Positions 15,921-29,449 of a DNA stretch of 64,000 bases are shown one piece after another; position 1 is the stretch's first letter; every line of letters begins with the position of its first letter. Below the pieces are notes generated by a model. It ran no database searches, was not told the DNA's origin, and saw only the letters and a program-made list of their open reading frames with translations. Made by a program: the position numbers and the translations under genes. The DNA lies in NCBI RefSeq assembly GCF_029433515.1, contig NZ_JAQTIG010000002.1, positions 1 to 64,000 on the forward strand, read 5' to 3'. This DNA is from Lactobacillus sp. ESL0679 (lineage in GTDB: Bacteria; Bacillota; Bacilli; Lactobacillales; Lactobacillaceae).

Positions 15921-16727
15921 TTATTTTAATTGTTCTTTTATTTCTTTCCAAAAAGGAGCTTCTGATAGATCTACTTCATCATAACCAAAGTATGAAGTTT
16001 TTTCTCCTTCTAAAAATTCGACTTCAATTTGGAATTGATTTGGATTTAGCTTATTTAAAATTTCTTTCTTATAAAAGCGATCTGGTTCTTTTCGCATATG
16101 TTCAAATTCATTTAGGGCTTCAAGGATTTCTTTTTTTGATATTTCATATATTTCAGTGGATTCTCCTGCTTTAATAACTTCAGGTGTATTGGTTGCATAT
16201 GTAAGTGCTCCTACTGCTATTTTTAAAGCACCATCATACATGCTAACTCCATCAAGTTCAAGCCTTACTGCGTATTTAGAAGTATTGACTGCATAAGTTT
16301 GTATACTAATTAGCTCTCTATTATCAGCCGTTCCTCCTTTGTAGGTACATATTGCCTCTACTTCAATACTTTTTTTATTGTCTTTGTGATTGAAATAGAT
16401 GCTTGTCCAGACAGCTGCAATAGTACCACATGCTGATAAAAGGTTAATTAGATATTCGCGATTTTCTCTTTTATAAATTAGAAATATTATTAAAAAAGTG
16501 AAAATGCTTCCTGTAACAATCCCAATAAATAGCCAAGTTGACTTTCTTTTTAAATTTGGATGTAAAATTAGTTGATCTTCAAATTTTGAACTATAACGTT
16601 CAATTTTTTCGCTAAAATATGATTTAATTTTATCAATTGTACATTTTTTTCGTATTAGTTTATATATGAATTCAATTATAATGCAAATTACAAAACCAAG
16701 TATAAATATAACGTAATTATTCTTCAT
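15921..16727 (-). CDS. Unknown membrane protein, prophage accessory gene
   Basis: 268 aa on the opposite strand from all other prophage genes here, starting at 16,727. Three probable membrane helices: residues about 5-22 (VIFILGFVICIIIEFIY), 66-86 (WLFIGIVTGSIFTFLIIFLI) and 92-110 (LINLLSACGTIAAVWTSIYF). Residues about 120-268 form a soluble, beta-rich domain (IEVEAICTYKGG, IQTYAVNTSKYAVRLELDGV). No family recognised. Base composition is more AT-rich than the tail genes. A lysogenic-conversion or defence role is inferred only from its place next to attR. Confidence 0.75.
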   Translation of the reverse strand: MKNNYVIFILGFVICIIIEFIYKLIRKKCTIDKIKSYFSEKIERYSSKFEDQLILHPNLKRKSTWLFIGIVTGSIFTFLIIFLIYKRENREYLINLLSACGTIAAVWTSIYFNHKDNKKSIEVEAICTYKGGTADNRELISIQTYAVNTSKYAVRLELDGVSMYDGALKIAVGALTYATNTPEVIKAGESTEIYEISKKEILEALNEFEHMRKEPDRFYKKEILNKLNPNQFQIEVEFLEGEKTSYFGYDEVDLSEAPFWKEIKEQLK

Positions 16728-17025
16728 ATAATTAATTTTCCTTATTTTAATTTTTATAATTAGTAAATTAAAGTTCCAATAAATGCTACATTTTTGAATA
16801 ATAGTTTTATTTTAATTTCTTTATAAATTTCAATATGCTAATTTTAAAGCTAATATTTTGCTAAGTCTATTAAATGTCATAATTTAACTGATCAAGTTCA
16901 GAGGGCCCTAGGGTTCTGAATTACAAATACCACCCGTAAATTCGAGTGGTATTTTTGTAAATTGAAATTAATCAATTTTAGCGTCGCTCATTTTTACTGG
17001 TACATAAGGAGTTATGCCTTATATT
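16728..17025. other. Non-coding AT-rich stretch with two hairpins
   Basis: No credible gene. It contains a hairpin TTCAGA/TCTGAA at 16,897-16,920 and a terminator-like hairpin at 16,925-16,957. No plus-strand gene ends here, so the terminator may serve a small RNA or be a boundary remnant. Confidence 0.5.
16925..16957 (+). terminator. Orphan intrinsic terminator near the prophage end
   Basis: AAATACCAC pairs with GTGGTATTT around a 12-nt loop, then TTTTTG on the plus strand. No gene precedes it on this strand within the window. Confidence 0.6.
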
Positions 17026-17048
17026 TTTGCCCATCAATTTGCCCATCA
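17026..17048 (+). repeat. Direct repeat pair, possible integrase arm sites
   Basis: TTTGCCCATCA occurs twice, 17,026-17,036 and 17,038-17,048, one base apart and about 90 bp left of the proposed att core. Closely spaced short direct repeats beside an att core are typical arm-type binding sites of tyrosine integrases. Function is inferred. Confidence 0.45.
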
Positions 17049-17138
17049 GCAACAAAATTCTTATGGTTTATTAAAAACACATTTCCCGTTAAATCAACGT
17101 TTTACGTGCTTAAAAATCCTTAAAAATGCTTAGTTTTC

Positions 17139-17163
17139 TTCGGTTCGAGCCCGGATATCCCAA
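17139..17163 (+). other. Putative attR core: 3' end of a tRNA gene without its 5' half
   Basis: TTCGG - TTCGAGC - CCGGA folds as a 5-bp T stem with a canonical 7-nt T loop, followed by TATCCCA and a discriminator A, i.e. positions 49-73 of a tRNA. The upstream 50 bases do not contain the D or anticodon arms. A tRNA 3' end at a phage-chromosome junction, with phage DNA on the 5' side, is the expected attR. The matching intact tRNA (5' acceptor TGGGATA) should lie at attL, outside the window. Confidence 0.5.
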
Positions 17164-17486
17164 TATTCATGATTTGTCTTAGTTTCAATTAGCCATAAGC
17201 ATTGATACTAGGGCATTTTTATTTTCTACGATTTTTTGAAATTAACTGAAAAAGCATAAATCGGTGCAAAATTTTTATTTTCGGTAATTATGCTAGCTTG
17301 CTTTTTCTTGTACCAATTAATCTTATCGTTTAAGATTTGCGGGTGATGTTGTGGTTGTTCACGTGGGACTAAACATGGGTATGGTGCTGCTAAAGATGTC
17401 ACTTGGCAATTACGACATGATCAACGCAATGGCTTGAACCGGTTGCTAATGATGAATATAACAAGTTGCCATAAATTTATTCTAAA
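17164..17486. other. Chromosomal intergenic stretch, no clear gene
   Basis: 323 bp without a convincing gene. A fragment at about 17,230-17,440 stays open on both strands for 35-70 codons, but has no start, ribosome site or recognisable family. It could be a decayed gene, nothing more is visible. Confidence 0.5.
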
Positions 17487-17525
17487 TAAAAAATGCAGTT
17501 CTTCATAAAGAGAGCTGCATTTTTT
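17487..17525 (-). terminator. Intrinsic terminator of murT
   Basis: AAATGCAG/CTGCATTT stem around a 16-nt loop, with an A-run on the left flank that reads as a T-run on the minus strand and T5 on the plus strand. It lies about 10 bp after the murT stop. Confidence 0.8.
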
Positions 17526-17530
17526 GATTA

Positions 17531-18883
17531 TTACATACCAGCTTTAATGATTTTCTTTTCAGCCATTGTTTTACGCAAGGCGAGGAGGGCAGTATAGGTT
17601 GATAAAATATAAACTTTTTTAGTTGGCAATTTAGCAATTTGCGCAATTAAGTCGTCATTATTTTCAGCTACAGTCATGTTATCAGGGTTAAAGCCGGCAA
17701 CTTCTAACCTAAAGTGCATATCTTTACGACGCAAGCCGCCAACAATAACATGCCTAATCTGCTCACAATTTAGGTCTTCGAACTGGCCATCCCAAATCCA
17801 AGAGGTGTCAATCCCATCAGCATGGTTGGCATTAAGCAGAGCAACCAGTGAATAATCTTCAGGCTCCGTGTTTAACATGTGGAGCACCTCGTCAAGCCCC
17901 ACCGGATTTTTAACTAAAATCAGGTCGATGTCCTTACCAGCGTAGTTAATTAATTCCTGCCGACCAAAGACGCGTTTGTTTTTGGCAAATGATTGTGCGA
18001 CCTCATCGTCGCTTAGACCAAATTCACGAGCAACAGAATATGCAGCCAGCGCATTATAAATATTATAAGTCCCACCAATGTTGATTGTATAATCCTTAGC
18101 CCCCATTTGAAATGCCAGTTGGTTAGGCGTTTGTTTAATAATTTTGTTAACCTGATATTTTAATTCAGGCCGTTTGTAGCCGCAATGTGGACAGAAAAAA
18201 TCACCTAGGTTAGCATAAATGCGCTCATGAAAGTGAATAACATGGTCGCACTTAGGACATAAGACGCCATCTGTATTCACTGGAGCCTTAGTATCGCTAT
18301 CTTTTTGCTCAGAATCCAAATTAAATCCGTAGAATACTTTTTTATTAGGTAAGTCAACTGATGAAAAAATGCTAGCATCACCATTGGCAATAATTGTTGC
18401 TTCAGGAGCCAGCTTAATGCCATCTATGATTTTGGCATAAGTGGTGTAAATTTCGCCATATCTGTCCATTTGGTCGCGAAAAATATTGGTCAACACATAG
18501 TAACTTGGGTGAATTAATTCAGTAACCATCTTGACGTTGGCTTCATCAACCTCTAAGACAGCAATCTTACGCTTAACCTTCTTTTGCTTATGAGCTAAGA
18601 AGGCAGTGACAATTCCTTGCTCCATATTTGAGCCCGACGGATTAGTTAAAATATCGCCATATTTTTGTTTCAATGCGGCTACAATTAGAGATGTCGTCAT
18701 TGTCTTGCCGTTAGTCCCAGTCACAATGACAGTTTCATAATCCCGTGCTAGAGCCTTTAACACCTGCGGGTCAATTTTCATTGCTAACTTACCGGGGAAA
18801 CTGGTGCCGCCTTTTAATACATTATGAAGAAACCAATAGCTTGATTTACCAGCTACCTTGGCAATTTTTGATTTTAGATTCAT
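17531..18883 (-). CDS. murT: Lipid II isoglutaminyl synthase, ligase subunit MurT
   Basis: 450 aa. With the glutaminase GatD, MurT amidates the D-Glu of lipid II to D-iGln, needed for efficient transpeptidation. Seen here: a Mur-ligase P-loop VIVTGTNGKTMTTSL (residues about 52-66), NPSGSNMEQGIVTAF, a four-Cys zinc ribbon (CPKC about 210, CPHC about 230), a Mur-ligase central domain, and the C-terminal DUF1727 domain with NANHADGIDTSWIWD, which holds the catalytic Asp. Start ATG after AGTGAGGG on the minus strand. Unusually, no gatD follows: a terminator and the prophage boundary do. Confidence 0.93.
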   Translation of the reverse strand: MNLKSKIAKVAGKSSYWFLHNVLKGGTSFPGKLAMKIDPQVLKALARDYETVIVTGTNGKTMTTSLIVAALKQKYGDILTNPSGSNMEQGIVTAFLAHKQKKVKRKIAVLEVDEANVKMVTELIHPSYYVLTNIFRDQMDRYGEIYTTYAKIIDGIKLAPEATIIANGDASIFSSVDLPNKKVFYGFNLDSEQKDSDTKAPVNTDGVLCPKCDHVIHFHERIYANLGDFFCPHCGYKRPELKYQVNKIIKQTPNQLAFQMGAKDYTINIGGTYNIYNALAAYSVAREFGLSDDEVAQSFAKNKRVFGRQELINYAGKDIDLILVKNPVGLDEVLHMLNTEPEDYSLVALLNANHADGIDTSWIWDGQFEDLNCEQIRHVIVGGLRRKDMHFRLEVAGFNPDNMTVAENNDDLIAQIAKLPTKKVYILSTYTALLALRKTMAEKKIIKAGM

Positions 18884-19028
18884 GTTTATCCCTCACTTTA
18901 AAATCATTATAACTATAGCATAGCGCCGAGTTGAAAACGAGTTTTCACGACAATTTACCTGCACATAATTTGATTTTCATCTATACTAGTTAAGTTAGGT
19001 GAATTTAATTTAAACAAAGGAGCAAAAA

Positions 19029-19640
19029 ATGGCACAATTATTTTTTCACTATGGCGCGATGAGTAGTGGTAAAACAATTGAAATTCTTAAAGATACGCAT
19101 AACTATGAGGCCCAGGGGCGAAAGATTGCATTGATGACCAGCGGTGTTGATAATCGCAGTGGTGTTGGCACAGTTGCTTCAAGAATTGGTCTGCACCGAG
19201 ATGCAGTTCCGATTGAGCCAGAGACGAATATTTTTGAGTATATCAAAAAACTAAACGCTGAGGACAAAAAACGCGGCGATGGTTCGATTGCTTGTGTTTT
19301 TATTGATGAGGCGCAATTTTTAGAGCGGCACCATGTCTTAGAATGTGCCAGAATTGTTGATGAACTTAAGATTCCGGTAATGACTTTTGGACTTAAGAAT
19401 GATTTTCAGAATAAATTATTTGAGGGTAGTAAAAACCTCTTGATTTTTGCAGATAAAATTAAGGAAATCAAAACAATTTGCCACTATTGCGGCCGTAAGG
19501 CTACAATGAACTTACGGATTCACGATGGTCAACCTGTTTATGAGGGTGAGCAAGTGCAAATTGGTGGCGATGAAAGTTATTATCCAGTTTGCCGGTTTCA
19601 TTATTTTCACCCGGGAAAGCTTAGAACAAGAGAGGAATAG
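19029..19640 (+). CDS. tdk: Thymidine kinase
   Basis: 203 aa, type II thymidine kinase, which phosphorylates salvaged thymidine with ATP. Motifs: P-loop [14 protein letters not shown] (residues 7-20), Walker B-like [10 protein letters not shown] (about 95), the QNKLFEGS substrate segment (about 130), and a C-terminal zinc site with CHYCGRKA (about 153) and the [11 protein letters not shown] end. AAAGGAG lies 7 bp before the ATG. Divergent from murT; followed closely by prfA, the usual tdk-prfA-prmC-sua5 order of Bacillota. Confidence 0.97.
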   Translation: MAQLFFHYGAMSSGKTIEILKDTHNYEAQGRKIALMTSGVDNRSGVGTVASRIGLHRDAVPIEPETNIFEYIKKLNAEDKKRGDGSIACVFIDEAQFLERHHVLECARIVDELKIPVMTFGLKNDFQNKLFEGSKNLLIFADKIKEIKTICHYCGRKATMNLRIHDGQPVYEGEQVQIGGDESYYPVCRFHYFHPGKLRTREE

Positions 19641-19646
19641 ATAAAT

Positions 19647-20735
19647 ATGGACAAAGTTATGGCACAGCTTGAAGGGTTAGTAGCTCATTATGAAGAGCTT
19701 CAAGAAATGATGGCCGACCCAGAAGTCATCAGTGATACCAAGCGCTACATGGAAATTTCAAAAGAAGAGGCAGATTTGCGCGATGTTGTGCAAAAATACC
19801 AGAAATATAAGGCTGACAAGCAAGAGATTGCCGATAATAAGGAAATTATTTCAAGCGAAAGTGACAGCGACCTAGTTGACATGGCTAAGGAAGAAAATCA
19901 CGATCTTGAACAAGAAATCGGTAAATTAGAAGACCAAATTAAAATATTAATGCTGCCAAAAGACCCTAACGATGATAAGGATATTATCATGGAAATTCGT
20001 GGTGCTGCTGGTGGGGATGAAGCCTCACTATTTGCTGGTGACTTGCTCAGAATGTATGAGAAATATGCTGAACGGCAGAATTGGCAGGTATCAATAGTTG
20101 ATAGTGAACCAACAGAAGTAGGCGGCTATAAGCGGATCGCTATTATGATTACCGGTGATAAGGTTTATTCTAAGCTCAAGTACGAAAATGGTGCGCACCG
20201 AGTACAACGGGTACCAGTAACTGAATCACAAGGTCGGGTTCATACGTCAACTGCGACTGTTGCGGTTATGCCTGAATACGAGCAAGTAGATTTGGACCTT
20301 GATCCTAAGGATATTCGGGTTGATGTTTATCGTTCAAGTGGTGCCGGTGGCCAGCACATTAACAAGACTTCTAGTGCTGTTCGAATGACGCACTTGCCAA
20401 CTGGGATTGTTGTTGCCATGCAAGATCAGCGTAGTCAGCAGCAGAACCGGGAAAAGGCGATGCAAATTCTGAAGTCGCGGGTTTATGACTATTATGAAAG
20501 CCAAAATCGTAACCAATATGATGCTAAAAGAAAGAACGCTGTTGGTACAGGTGACCGTTCAGAACGGATTCGGACGTACAATTACCCGCAAAACCGGGTA
20601 ACTGACCACCGAATTGGTTTTACTTTAAATAAGCTTGACCGAGTAATGAATGGCGAACTGGATGAAATTATTGATGCTTTAATTTTATATAACCAAACTA
20701 AGCAATTAGAGGAGCTGGCTGATCAAAATGCCTAA
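19647..20735 (+). CDS. prfA: Peptide chain release factor 1
   Basis: 362 aa, full length for RF1, which releases peptides at UAA and UAG. The GGQ motif is in [19 protein letters not shown] (about residue 232), and the decoding region has the [19 protein letters not shown] block preceding it. The tripeptide anticodon region lies in [10 protein letters not shown] and following residues. It starts 6 bp after tdk and overlaps prmC by 8 bp. Its methylation by the next gene product (on the GGQ Gln) is the known functional link. Confidence 0.97.
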   Translation: MDKVMAQLEGLVAHYEELQEMMADPEVISDTKRYMEISKEEADLRDVVQKYQKYKADKQEIADNKEIISSESDSDLVDMAKEENHDLEQEIGKLEDQIKILMLPKDPNDDKDIIMEIRGAAGGDEASLFAGDLLRMYEKYAERQNWQVSIVDSEPTEVGGYKRIAIMITGDKVYSKLKYENGAHRVQRVPVTESQGRVHTSTATVAVMPEYEQVDLDLDPKDIRVDVYRSSGAGGQHINKTSSAVRMTHLPTGIVVAMQDQRSQQQNREKAMQILKSRVYDYYESQNRNQYDAKRKNAVGTGDRSERIRTYNYPQNRVTDHRIGFTLNKLDRVMNGELDEIIDALILYNQTKQLEELADQNA

Positions 20736-21576
20736 AATTATAACACTGCGAGATTTACAAATTTGGTCTATTGAAACTGCACCAGATGCGAGGCCTGAAG
20801 ATGTGGAATACTTGCTGGCAGAAAGATTAAATTTAACGCCCAGTGAGTATGCCTTAAAGCATGATTTGCAATTAACGCCTGAGCAATTGAAGCAAGCACA
20901 AAAAGATGTTAATAAACTAGCTAAGGGGATATCGCCGCAATATATTTTGGGCTATGCCTGGTTTTACGGCTATAAAATTATGGTTCAACATGGGGTTTTG
21001 ATTCCGCGGTTTGAAACTGAAGAACTAGTTAATTGGGCGCTAGCTCATTTACAGTCAGGCGACAAGGTTTTGGATTTAGGAACTGGGTCTGGTTGTATCA
21101 CGGTCGTTTTAGCTAAAGAAGCTGCAAGCAAGGGAATTACTGACCTAGATTTATACGCTTCAGATGTTACCGATGCTGCTTTGCGAACTAGCGAGGAAAA
21201 CTTTGTCACTTATGACCTTGATGTGACGACGCGTAAAGCTAATGTTTTAATTGGCCTAGAGAAGTTTGATGTGATTATTTCTAATCCGCCTTATATTAAG
21301 GAAACAGAAAAAAATCTTATGGACCAAAATGTCTTGCAAAATGAACCTAAAGAAGCATTATTTGGCGGTAAGACTGGCTTGGAATTTTACCAAAAATTTG
21401 CCAAACAAGTTCGGGAGCATTTAAATAGTCATGGTGAGTTCTTCCTGGAGTACGGCTTTAGTGAAAAGGAGCAGTTAAGTGAATTATTTGCTAAGGAATT
21501 GCCGGACTTTACGGTTGAGTTTAAAAACGACATGGCAGGTAAGCCACGCATGGTTTATGGAAAGTGGAACAAGTAG
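20728..21576 (+). CDS. prmC: Release factor glutamine methyltransferase PrmC
   Basis: 282 aa. PrmC methylates the Gln of the GGQ motif of RF1 and RF2 with S-adenosylmethionine. Helical N-terminal domain, then the SAM-binding motif [18 protein letters not shown] (about residue 113) and the substrate motif [15 protein letters not shown] (NPPY, about residue 188). Start is inside the prfA 3' end, and its stop directly abuts the next ATG. Confidence 0.96.
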   Translation: MPKIITLRDLQIWSIETAPDARPEDVEYLLAERLNLTPSEYALKHDLQLTPEQLKQAQKDVNKLAKGISPQYILGYAWFYGYKIMVQHGVLIPRFETEELVNWALAHLQSGDKVLDLGTGSGCITVVLAKEAASKGITDLDLYASDVTDAALRTSEENFVTYDLDVTTRKANVLIGLEKFDVIISNPPYIKETEKNLMDQNVLQNEPKEALFGGKTGLEFYQKFAKQVREHLNSHGEFFLEYGFSEKEQLSELFAKELPDFTVEFKNDMAGKPRMVYGKWNK

Positions 21577-22581
21577 ATGGAAACGAAAATTTTTTCAGAA
21601 GGACAAATTGATGATGCAGTTAAATTGCTGGCTGCAGGTGAATTAGTCGCTTTTCCAACGGAAACGGTTTATGGACTAGGAGCAATTGCCACTAACGAAA
21701 AGTCGGTCAAAGGTGTTTATGCAGCTAAGGGTCGGCCGAGTGATAATCCATTAATTGTGACGGTTTCAGGCGCTGAAATGATGGCAAGATATGCTAAAGA
21801 AGTGCCAGAACGGGCAAAAAAGTTAATTAAACACTTCTGGCCAGGCCCATTAACATTGTTGCTCTTTGTTAAACCTGACAGCTTACCTAGCGCTGTTACT
21901 GGTGGTCTTGATACAGTTGCCTTTCGTTGCCCCGATGACAAGCTGACCCATGACTTAATTGCCAAGTTGGGTTATCCAATTGTGGGGCCGTCAGCCAATA
22001 CATCAACTAAGCCTAGTCCAACAACTGCACAACATGTATATCATGATCTTAAGGGTAAAATTGCTGGTATCATTGATGGCGGAGAGACAAGAGTAGGTCT
22101 GGAATCGACGATTATTGACTTATCAGTTAAAACTCCGATTGTTTTGCGTCCCGGCGAGATTACTCCGGAAGAGCTAAGTGCAGTTTTAGGAGAAAAGGTA
22201 CTGATCAACACCGGCAAGGTTTCTGATCAAGATATACCAAAGGCACCAGGGATGAAGTACCGGCATTATGCACCTGCTGCTCCCGTGGTGGTGGTTGATG
22301 ATACCAAAGACTTTGCACAGATTAATTTTGATAAAACAACGGGCGTTATGGCTCTTGACGCTGAATTAGCTAAAATTTCTGCACCAGAAGAAAACAAATT
22401 TAGTTTGGGGCAAAATTTATCCGATGCTGATCATAATTTATTTGGTGGTTTACGTTATTTTGACGATAAAAAGGACATCAAGCAGATTTTTGTCCAGGGC
22501 TTTAGAGGTAGTGAAGCAACTTTAGCTTATATGAATAGACTAAATAAGGCTGCTGCTGGGCACCACTATCAAGTAAATTAA
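21577..22581 (+). CDS. L-threonylcarbamoyladenylate synthase (Sua5/YwlC)
   Basis: 334 aa, the long Sua5 form. It makes threonylcarbamoyl-AMP from Thr, bicarbonate and ATP for tRNA t6A modification. The YrdC domain shows AFPTETVYGLGAIATN (about residue 26), KGRPSDNPLIVTV, and GPSANTSTKPSPT. The C-terminal Sua5 domain follows the APGMKYRHYAPAAPVVVV linker. No gap after prmC; no glyA lies between this gene and upp, unlike B. subtilis. Confidence 0.94.
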   Translation: METKIFSEGQIDDAVKLLAAGELVAFPTETVYGLGAIATNEKSVKGVYAAKGRPSDNPLIVTVSGAEMMARYAKEVPERAKKLIKHFWPGPLTLLLFVKPDSLPSAVTGGLDTVAFRCPDDKLTHDLIAKLGYPIVGPSANTSTKPSPTTAQHVYHDLKGKIAGIIDGGETRVGLESTIIDLSVKTPIVLRPGEITPEELSAVLGEKVLINTGKVSDQDIPKAPGMKYRHYAPAAPVVVVDDTKDFAQINFDKTTGVMALDAELAKISAPEENKFSLGQNLSDADHNLFGGLRYFDDKKDIKQIFVQGFRGSEATLAYMNRLNKAAAGHHYQVN

Positions 22582-22618
22582 AAAATTACCAGCAAAGGAC
22601 TTTAAACCCTTCACCGTT

Positions 22619-22645
22619 TTGATTAAAATACTTATTAAGTATAAT
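22619..22645 (+). promoter_or_regulatory. Possible promoter of upp
   Basis: TTGATT (22,619-22,624) and a perfect TATAAT (22,640-22,645), spacer only 15 bp, 22 bp before the upp ATG. Good -10, short spacer. Confidence 0.4.
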
Positions 22646-22666
22646 TTATATTTTTAGGAGGAAATT

Positions 22667-23296
22667 ATGGGCAAATTTACAGTTTTGGATCACCCTTTGA
22701 TTCAACACAAGTTAACCATTATCAGACGTAAGGAAACGAGTTCTAACGAATTTCGCCGGATTGTCGGTGAAATTGGTGGTCTTATGACTTATGAAATCAC
22801 CAGAGATTTGCCACTGAAGGATGTTGAGATTGAAACACCAATTGGCAAAACTACGCAGAAGGAAATCGCCGGCAAAAAGATGACGATTGTGCCAATCTTG
22901 CGTGCTGGTATTGGAATGCTTAACGGTGTAATGGAAATGATTCCGTCAGCTAAGGTTGGCGTTATCGGGATGTACCGTGATGAAGAAACTTTGAAGCCAC
23001 ATGAATATTTCTGCAAAATGCCAAAGGATATTGCAGAACGTGAATGCTTGGTTGTCGATCCAATGCTTGCCACTGGTGGTTCAGCTAACATGGCTATTGG
23101 TGCTTTGAAGAAGCGCGGCGTTACGGACATTAAGCTAGCTGTCTTAGTTGCTGCACCAGAGGGTGTTAAGGCAATTCAAAAAGAAAATCCAGACGTTGAT
23201 ATTTATGCCGCAGCCGAAGATAAAGAATTATTGCCAAATGGCTATATTTTCCCAGGTCTTGGCGATGCGGGTGACCGACTATTTGGGACTAAATAG
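22667..23296 (+). CDS. upp: Uracil phosphoribosyltransferase
   Basis: 209 aa. Converts uracil and PRPP to UMP. N-terminus [20 protein letters not shown] and the PRPP-binding loop [19 protein letters not shown] (about residue 125) identify the family, as does the C-terminal [17 protein letters not shown]. Strong TAGGAGG site 8 bp before the ATG. It stands alone between sua5 and the atp operon, the conserved Bacillota position. Confidence 0.97.
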   Translation: MGKFTVLDHPLIQHKLTIIRRKETSSNEFRRIVGEIGGLMTYEITRDLPLKDVEIETPIGKTTQKEIAGKKMTIVPILRAGIGMLNGVMEMIPSAKVGVIGMYRDEETLKPHEYFCKMPKDIAERECLVVDPMLATGGSANMAIGALKKRGVTDIKLAVLVAAPEGVKAIQKENPDVDIYAAAEDKELLPNGYIFPGLGDAGDRLFGTK

Positions 23297-23415
23297 TCTT
23301 GCATTTGCCAAATTAATTTTAGAATTCGCTTACAATTTTTCACAAAATTAATGTTTGGTGTTAATATTGTATGAGTGTTCGATAATTGAGCACAGGAAGG
23401 GAGGTCCGCGAAGTA

Positions 23416-24129
23416 ATGGAGAAATCATTTGTTTTTAAATTCTTGGGCTTAACCTTTGATCTTACTGGGATCATTGGCTCAACTTTAATGGCAGCAGTGG
23501 TTTTATTTGTCTGTATTTGGCTTTCACGTAAAGTTGAAATGAAACCAAACAAAAAGCAAAATGTGCTAGAGTATTTACTTGATTTCACAGATAACATTGT
23601 TAAAGACAATGTTGGTGATCAAGATGCACAGAAGCACTTGTCACTTTATGCTTTTGTTTTATTTCTCTTTATATGGTTTATGAACATGCTTGGCTTGTTC
23701 ATGGAAGTCAAAGCTGGTGACTATATGTTTGTTAAGTCACCAACAGCTGACCCAGTGACGACAATGTCGTTTGCAATGATGACCTTGCTTCTATCATTCA
23801 CGTTTGGAATGCAAAAGTTCGGCGTTGGTGGATATTGGCGCAATTACGCTTCACCAGTTAGTTTTTTGTTCCCAATCAATATGATTGAGGAAATTACTAA
23901 TTTTTTGACGTTGTCTTTGCGTTTATACGGGAATATCTATGCTGGTGAAGTTTTGCTAACATTAATTGGAAATAGTTTAGCTCCAAGCTTTGGTATTTCT
24001 ACGTTAATTTTAGCTGCGCCGCTTGCAATGATTTGGCAAGGTTTCTCTGTCTTCATTGGCTCTATCCAGGCATATGTTTTCGTAACTTTATCAATGGTTT
24101 ACATTGGAAAAAAGGTTACAAAGGAATAA
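23416..24129 (+). CDS. atpB: F0F1 ATP synthase subunit a
   Basis: 237 aa from ATG 23,416, 10 bp after GGGAGG; the upstream TTG at 23,386 is rejected because it would place that site inside the gene. Multi-spanning membrane protein forming the proton half-channels. The conserved helix LSLRLYGNIYAGEVLLTLI carries the essential Arg. First gene of atpBEFHAGDC; no atpI precedes it. In lactobacilli this enzyme mainly extrudes protons at the cost of ATP. Confidence 0.95.
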   Translation: MEKSFVFKFLGLTFDLTGIIGSTLMAAVVLFVCIWLSRKVEMKPNKKQNVLEYLLDFTDNIVKDNVGDQDAQKHLSLYAFVLFLFIWFMNMLGLFMEVKAGDYMFVKSPTADPVTTMSFAMMTLLLSFTFGMQKFGVGGYWRNYASPVSFLFPINMIEEITNFLTLSLRLYGNIYAGEVLLTLIGNSLAPSFGISTLILAAPLAMIWQGFSVFIGSIQAYVFVTLSMVYIGKKVTKE

Positions 24130-24148
24130 TTTTTTTGGAGGTTAAAAT

Positions 24149-24373
24149 ATGTCACAAGCTTTTAAATATTTAGCTGCAGCACTTGCAGCAGGAATCGCTG
24201 CTTTAGCTGCTTCTTGGGGTAACGGAAAAGTTATTACTAAGACAATTGAAAGCATGGCTCGTCAACCAGAAAGTGCTGGTAATTTAAGATCAACAATGTT
24301 TATCGGTGTTGGTTTGATTGAAGCTGTTCCTATTTTGGCAGTCGTTGTTGCGTTCCTGATTCTCTTCCTTTAA
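24149..24373 (+). CDS. atpE: F0F1 ATP synthase subunit c
   Basis: 74 aa, two membrane helices joined by the polar loop [11 protein letters not shown]. The proton-carrying Glu is in [15 protein letters not shown]. Helix 1 ([19 protein letters not shown]) is Ala-rich, with fewer glycines than many c subunits, as in other Lactobacillus. Forms the rotor ring. TTGGAGG lies 9 bp before the ATG. Confidence 0.95.
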   Translation: MSQAFKYLAAALAAGIAALAASWGNGKVITKTIESMARQPESAGNLRSTMFIGVGLIEAVPILAVVVAFLILFL

Positions 24374-24418
24374 TTTTTTACTAAAAGATTTAGGTTGAAA
24401 AAGAGAGAAGGGCAGTAA

Positions 24419-24927
24419 ATGACATTTCAAACTTTATTTGCAGCCTCAGGTCATATTTATCTTGGCAATACCCTTTGGTATTTAATTGTTTTTGCAATTT
24501 TGCTTGCTTTAGTTAAGCATTATGCTTGGGGACCAGTCTCTGACATGATGGAGAAACGGCGCCAAAAGGTAATTAATGATTTAGATTCAGCTGCAAGCGA
24601 TCGTAAAAAAGCTGAAATTTTAGCTAATGAGCGTGAAGCTGCCTTGAAGAATTCAAGACAAGAGGCAACACAGATTCTCTCTGATGCAAAGGCTAATGCG
24701 GAAAAAACAAGCAGTAAGATTGTGGCTGATGCCAATAATGATGCTGCTTCAATTCACGATAAAGCTAAGGCTGATGCTGCTCAAGCAAAAGTTGATGCTT
24801 TGAATGAAGCGCGCGGTCAAGTTGCAGATATTTCTGTAGCAATTGCTGAAAAGGTAATTGCCAAGAATTTGTCTGCTGCTGATCAAAAAGATTTAGTCGA
24901 TCAATTCATTAAGGGGCTGAATGAATA

Positions 24928-24928
<1 letters not shown>
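24419..24928 (+). CDS. atpF: F0F1 ATP synthase subunit b
   Basis: 169 aa. One N-terminal membrane helix ([19 protein letters not shown]), then a long charged, Ala-rich helix that dimerises as the peripheral stalk. AGAGAAGGG precedes the ATG. Its stop overlaps atpH by one base. Confidence 0.95.
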
Positions 24929-27002
<2,074 letters not shown>

Positions 27003-27012
27003 GAGGTAGCGT

Positions 27013-29438
<2,426 letters not shown>

Positions 29439-29449
29439 GGTGATGTCAA

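Larger units (their letters stand above)
1..17163 (+). mobile_element. Prophage, right-hand part (contractile tail, lysis, accessory genes, attR)
   Basis: A continuous plus-strand run of tail, baseplate, fibre, holin and endolysin genes follows the PBSX (xkdK to xlyA) order and ends at a tRNA 3'-end-like segment at 17,139-17,163. Capsid, packaging, replication, integrase and attL would lie left of the window. Sheath and tube proteins show a myovirus-like contractile tail. The tail-hub gene carries an in-frame stop (6,002), so this copy may be defective. The right boundary is inferred from the att-like segment and from the change to housekeeping genes at murT. Confidence 0.9.

Noticed and set aside
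16990-17080. Minus-strand open segment ending in DGQIDGQKYKA, possible integrase C-terminus
   Set aside because: Only about 29 codons before an upstream stop, no start or family motif; the two GCCCATCA repeats are better explained as direct repeats near att.
17230-17440. Possible gene remnant between attR and murT, open on both strands
   Set aside because: No start, ribosome site or recognisable family, and both strands give equally plausible short peptides.
23299-23386. Promoter for the atp operon
   Set aside because: Several -35/-10-like pieces are present (TTGCAT, TAGAAT, GATAAT), but no pair has acceptable spacing, so none is claimed.
24149-24373. Atypical Ala-rich helix 1 in ATP synthase subunit c as a novelty
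   Set aside because: The same Ala-rich pattern is usual for Lactobacillus c subunits, and the proton-binding Glu is present.
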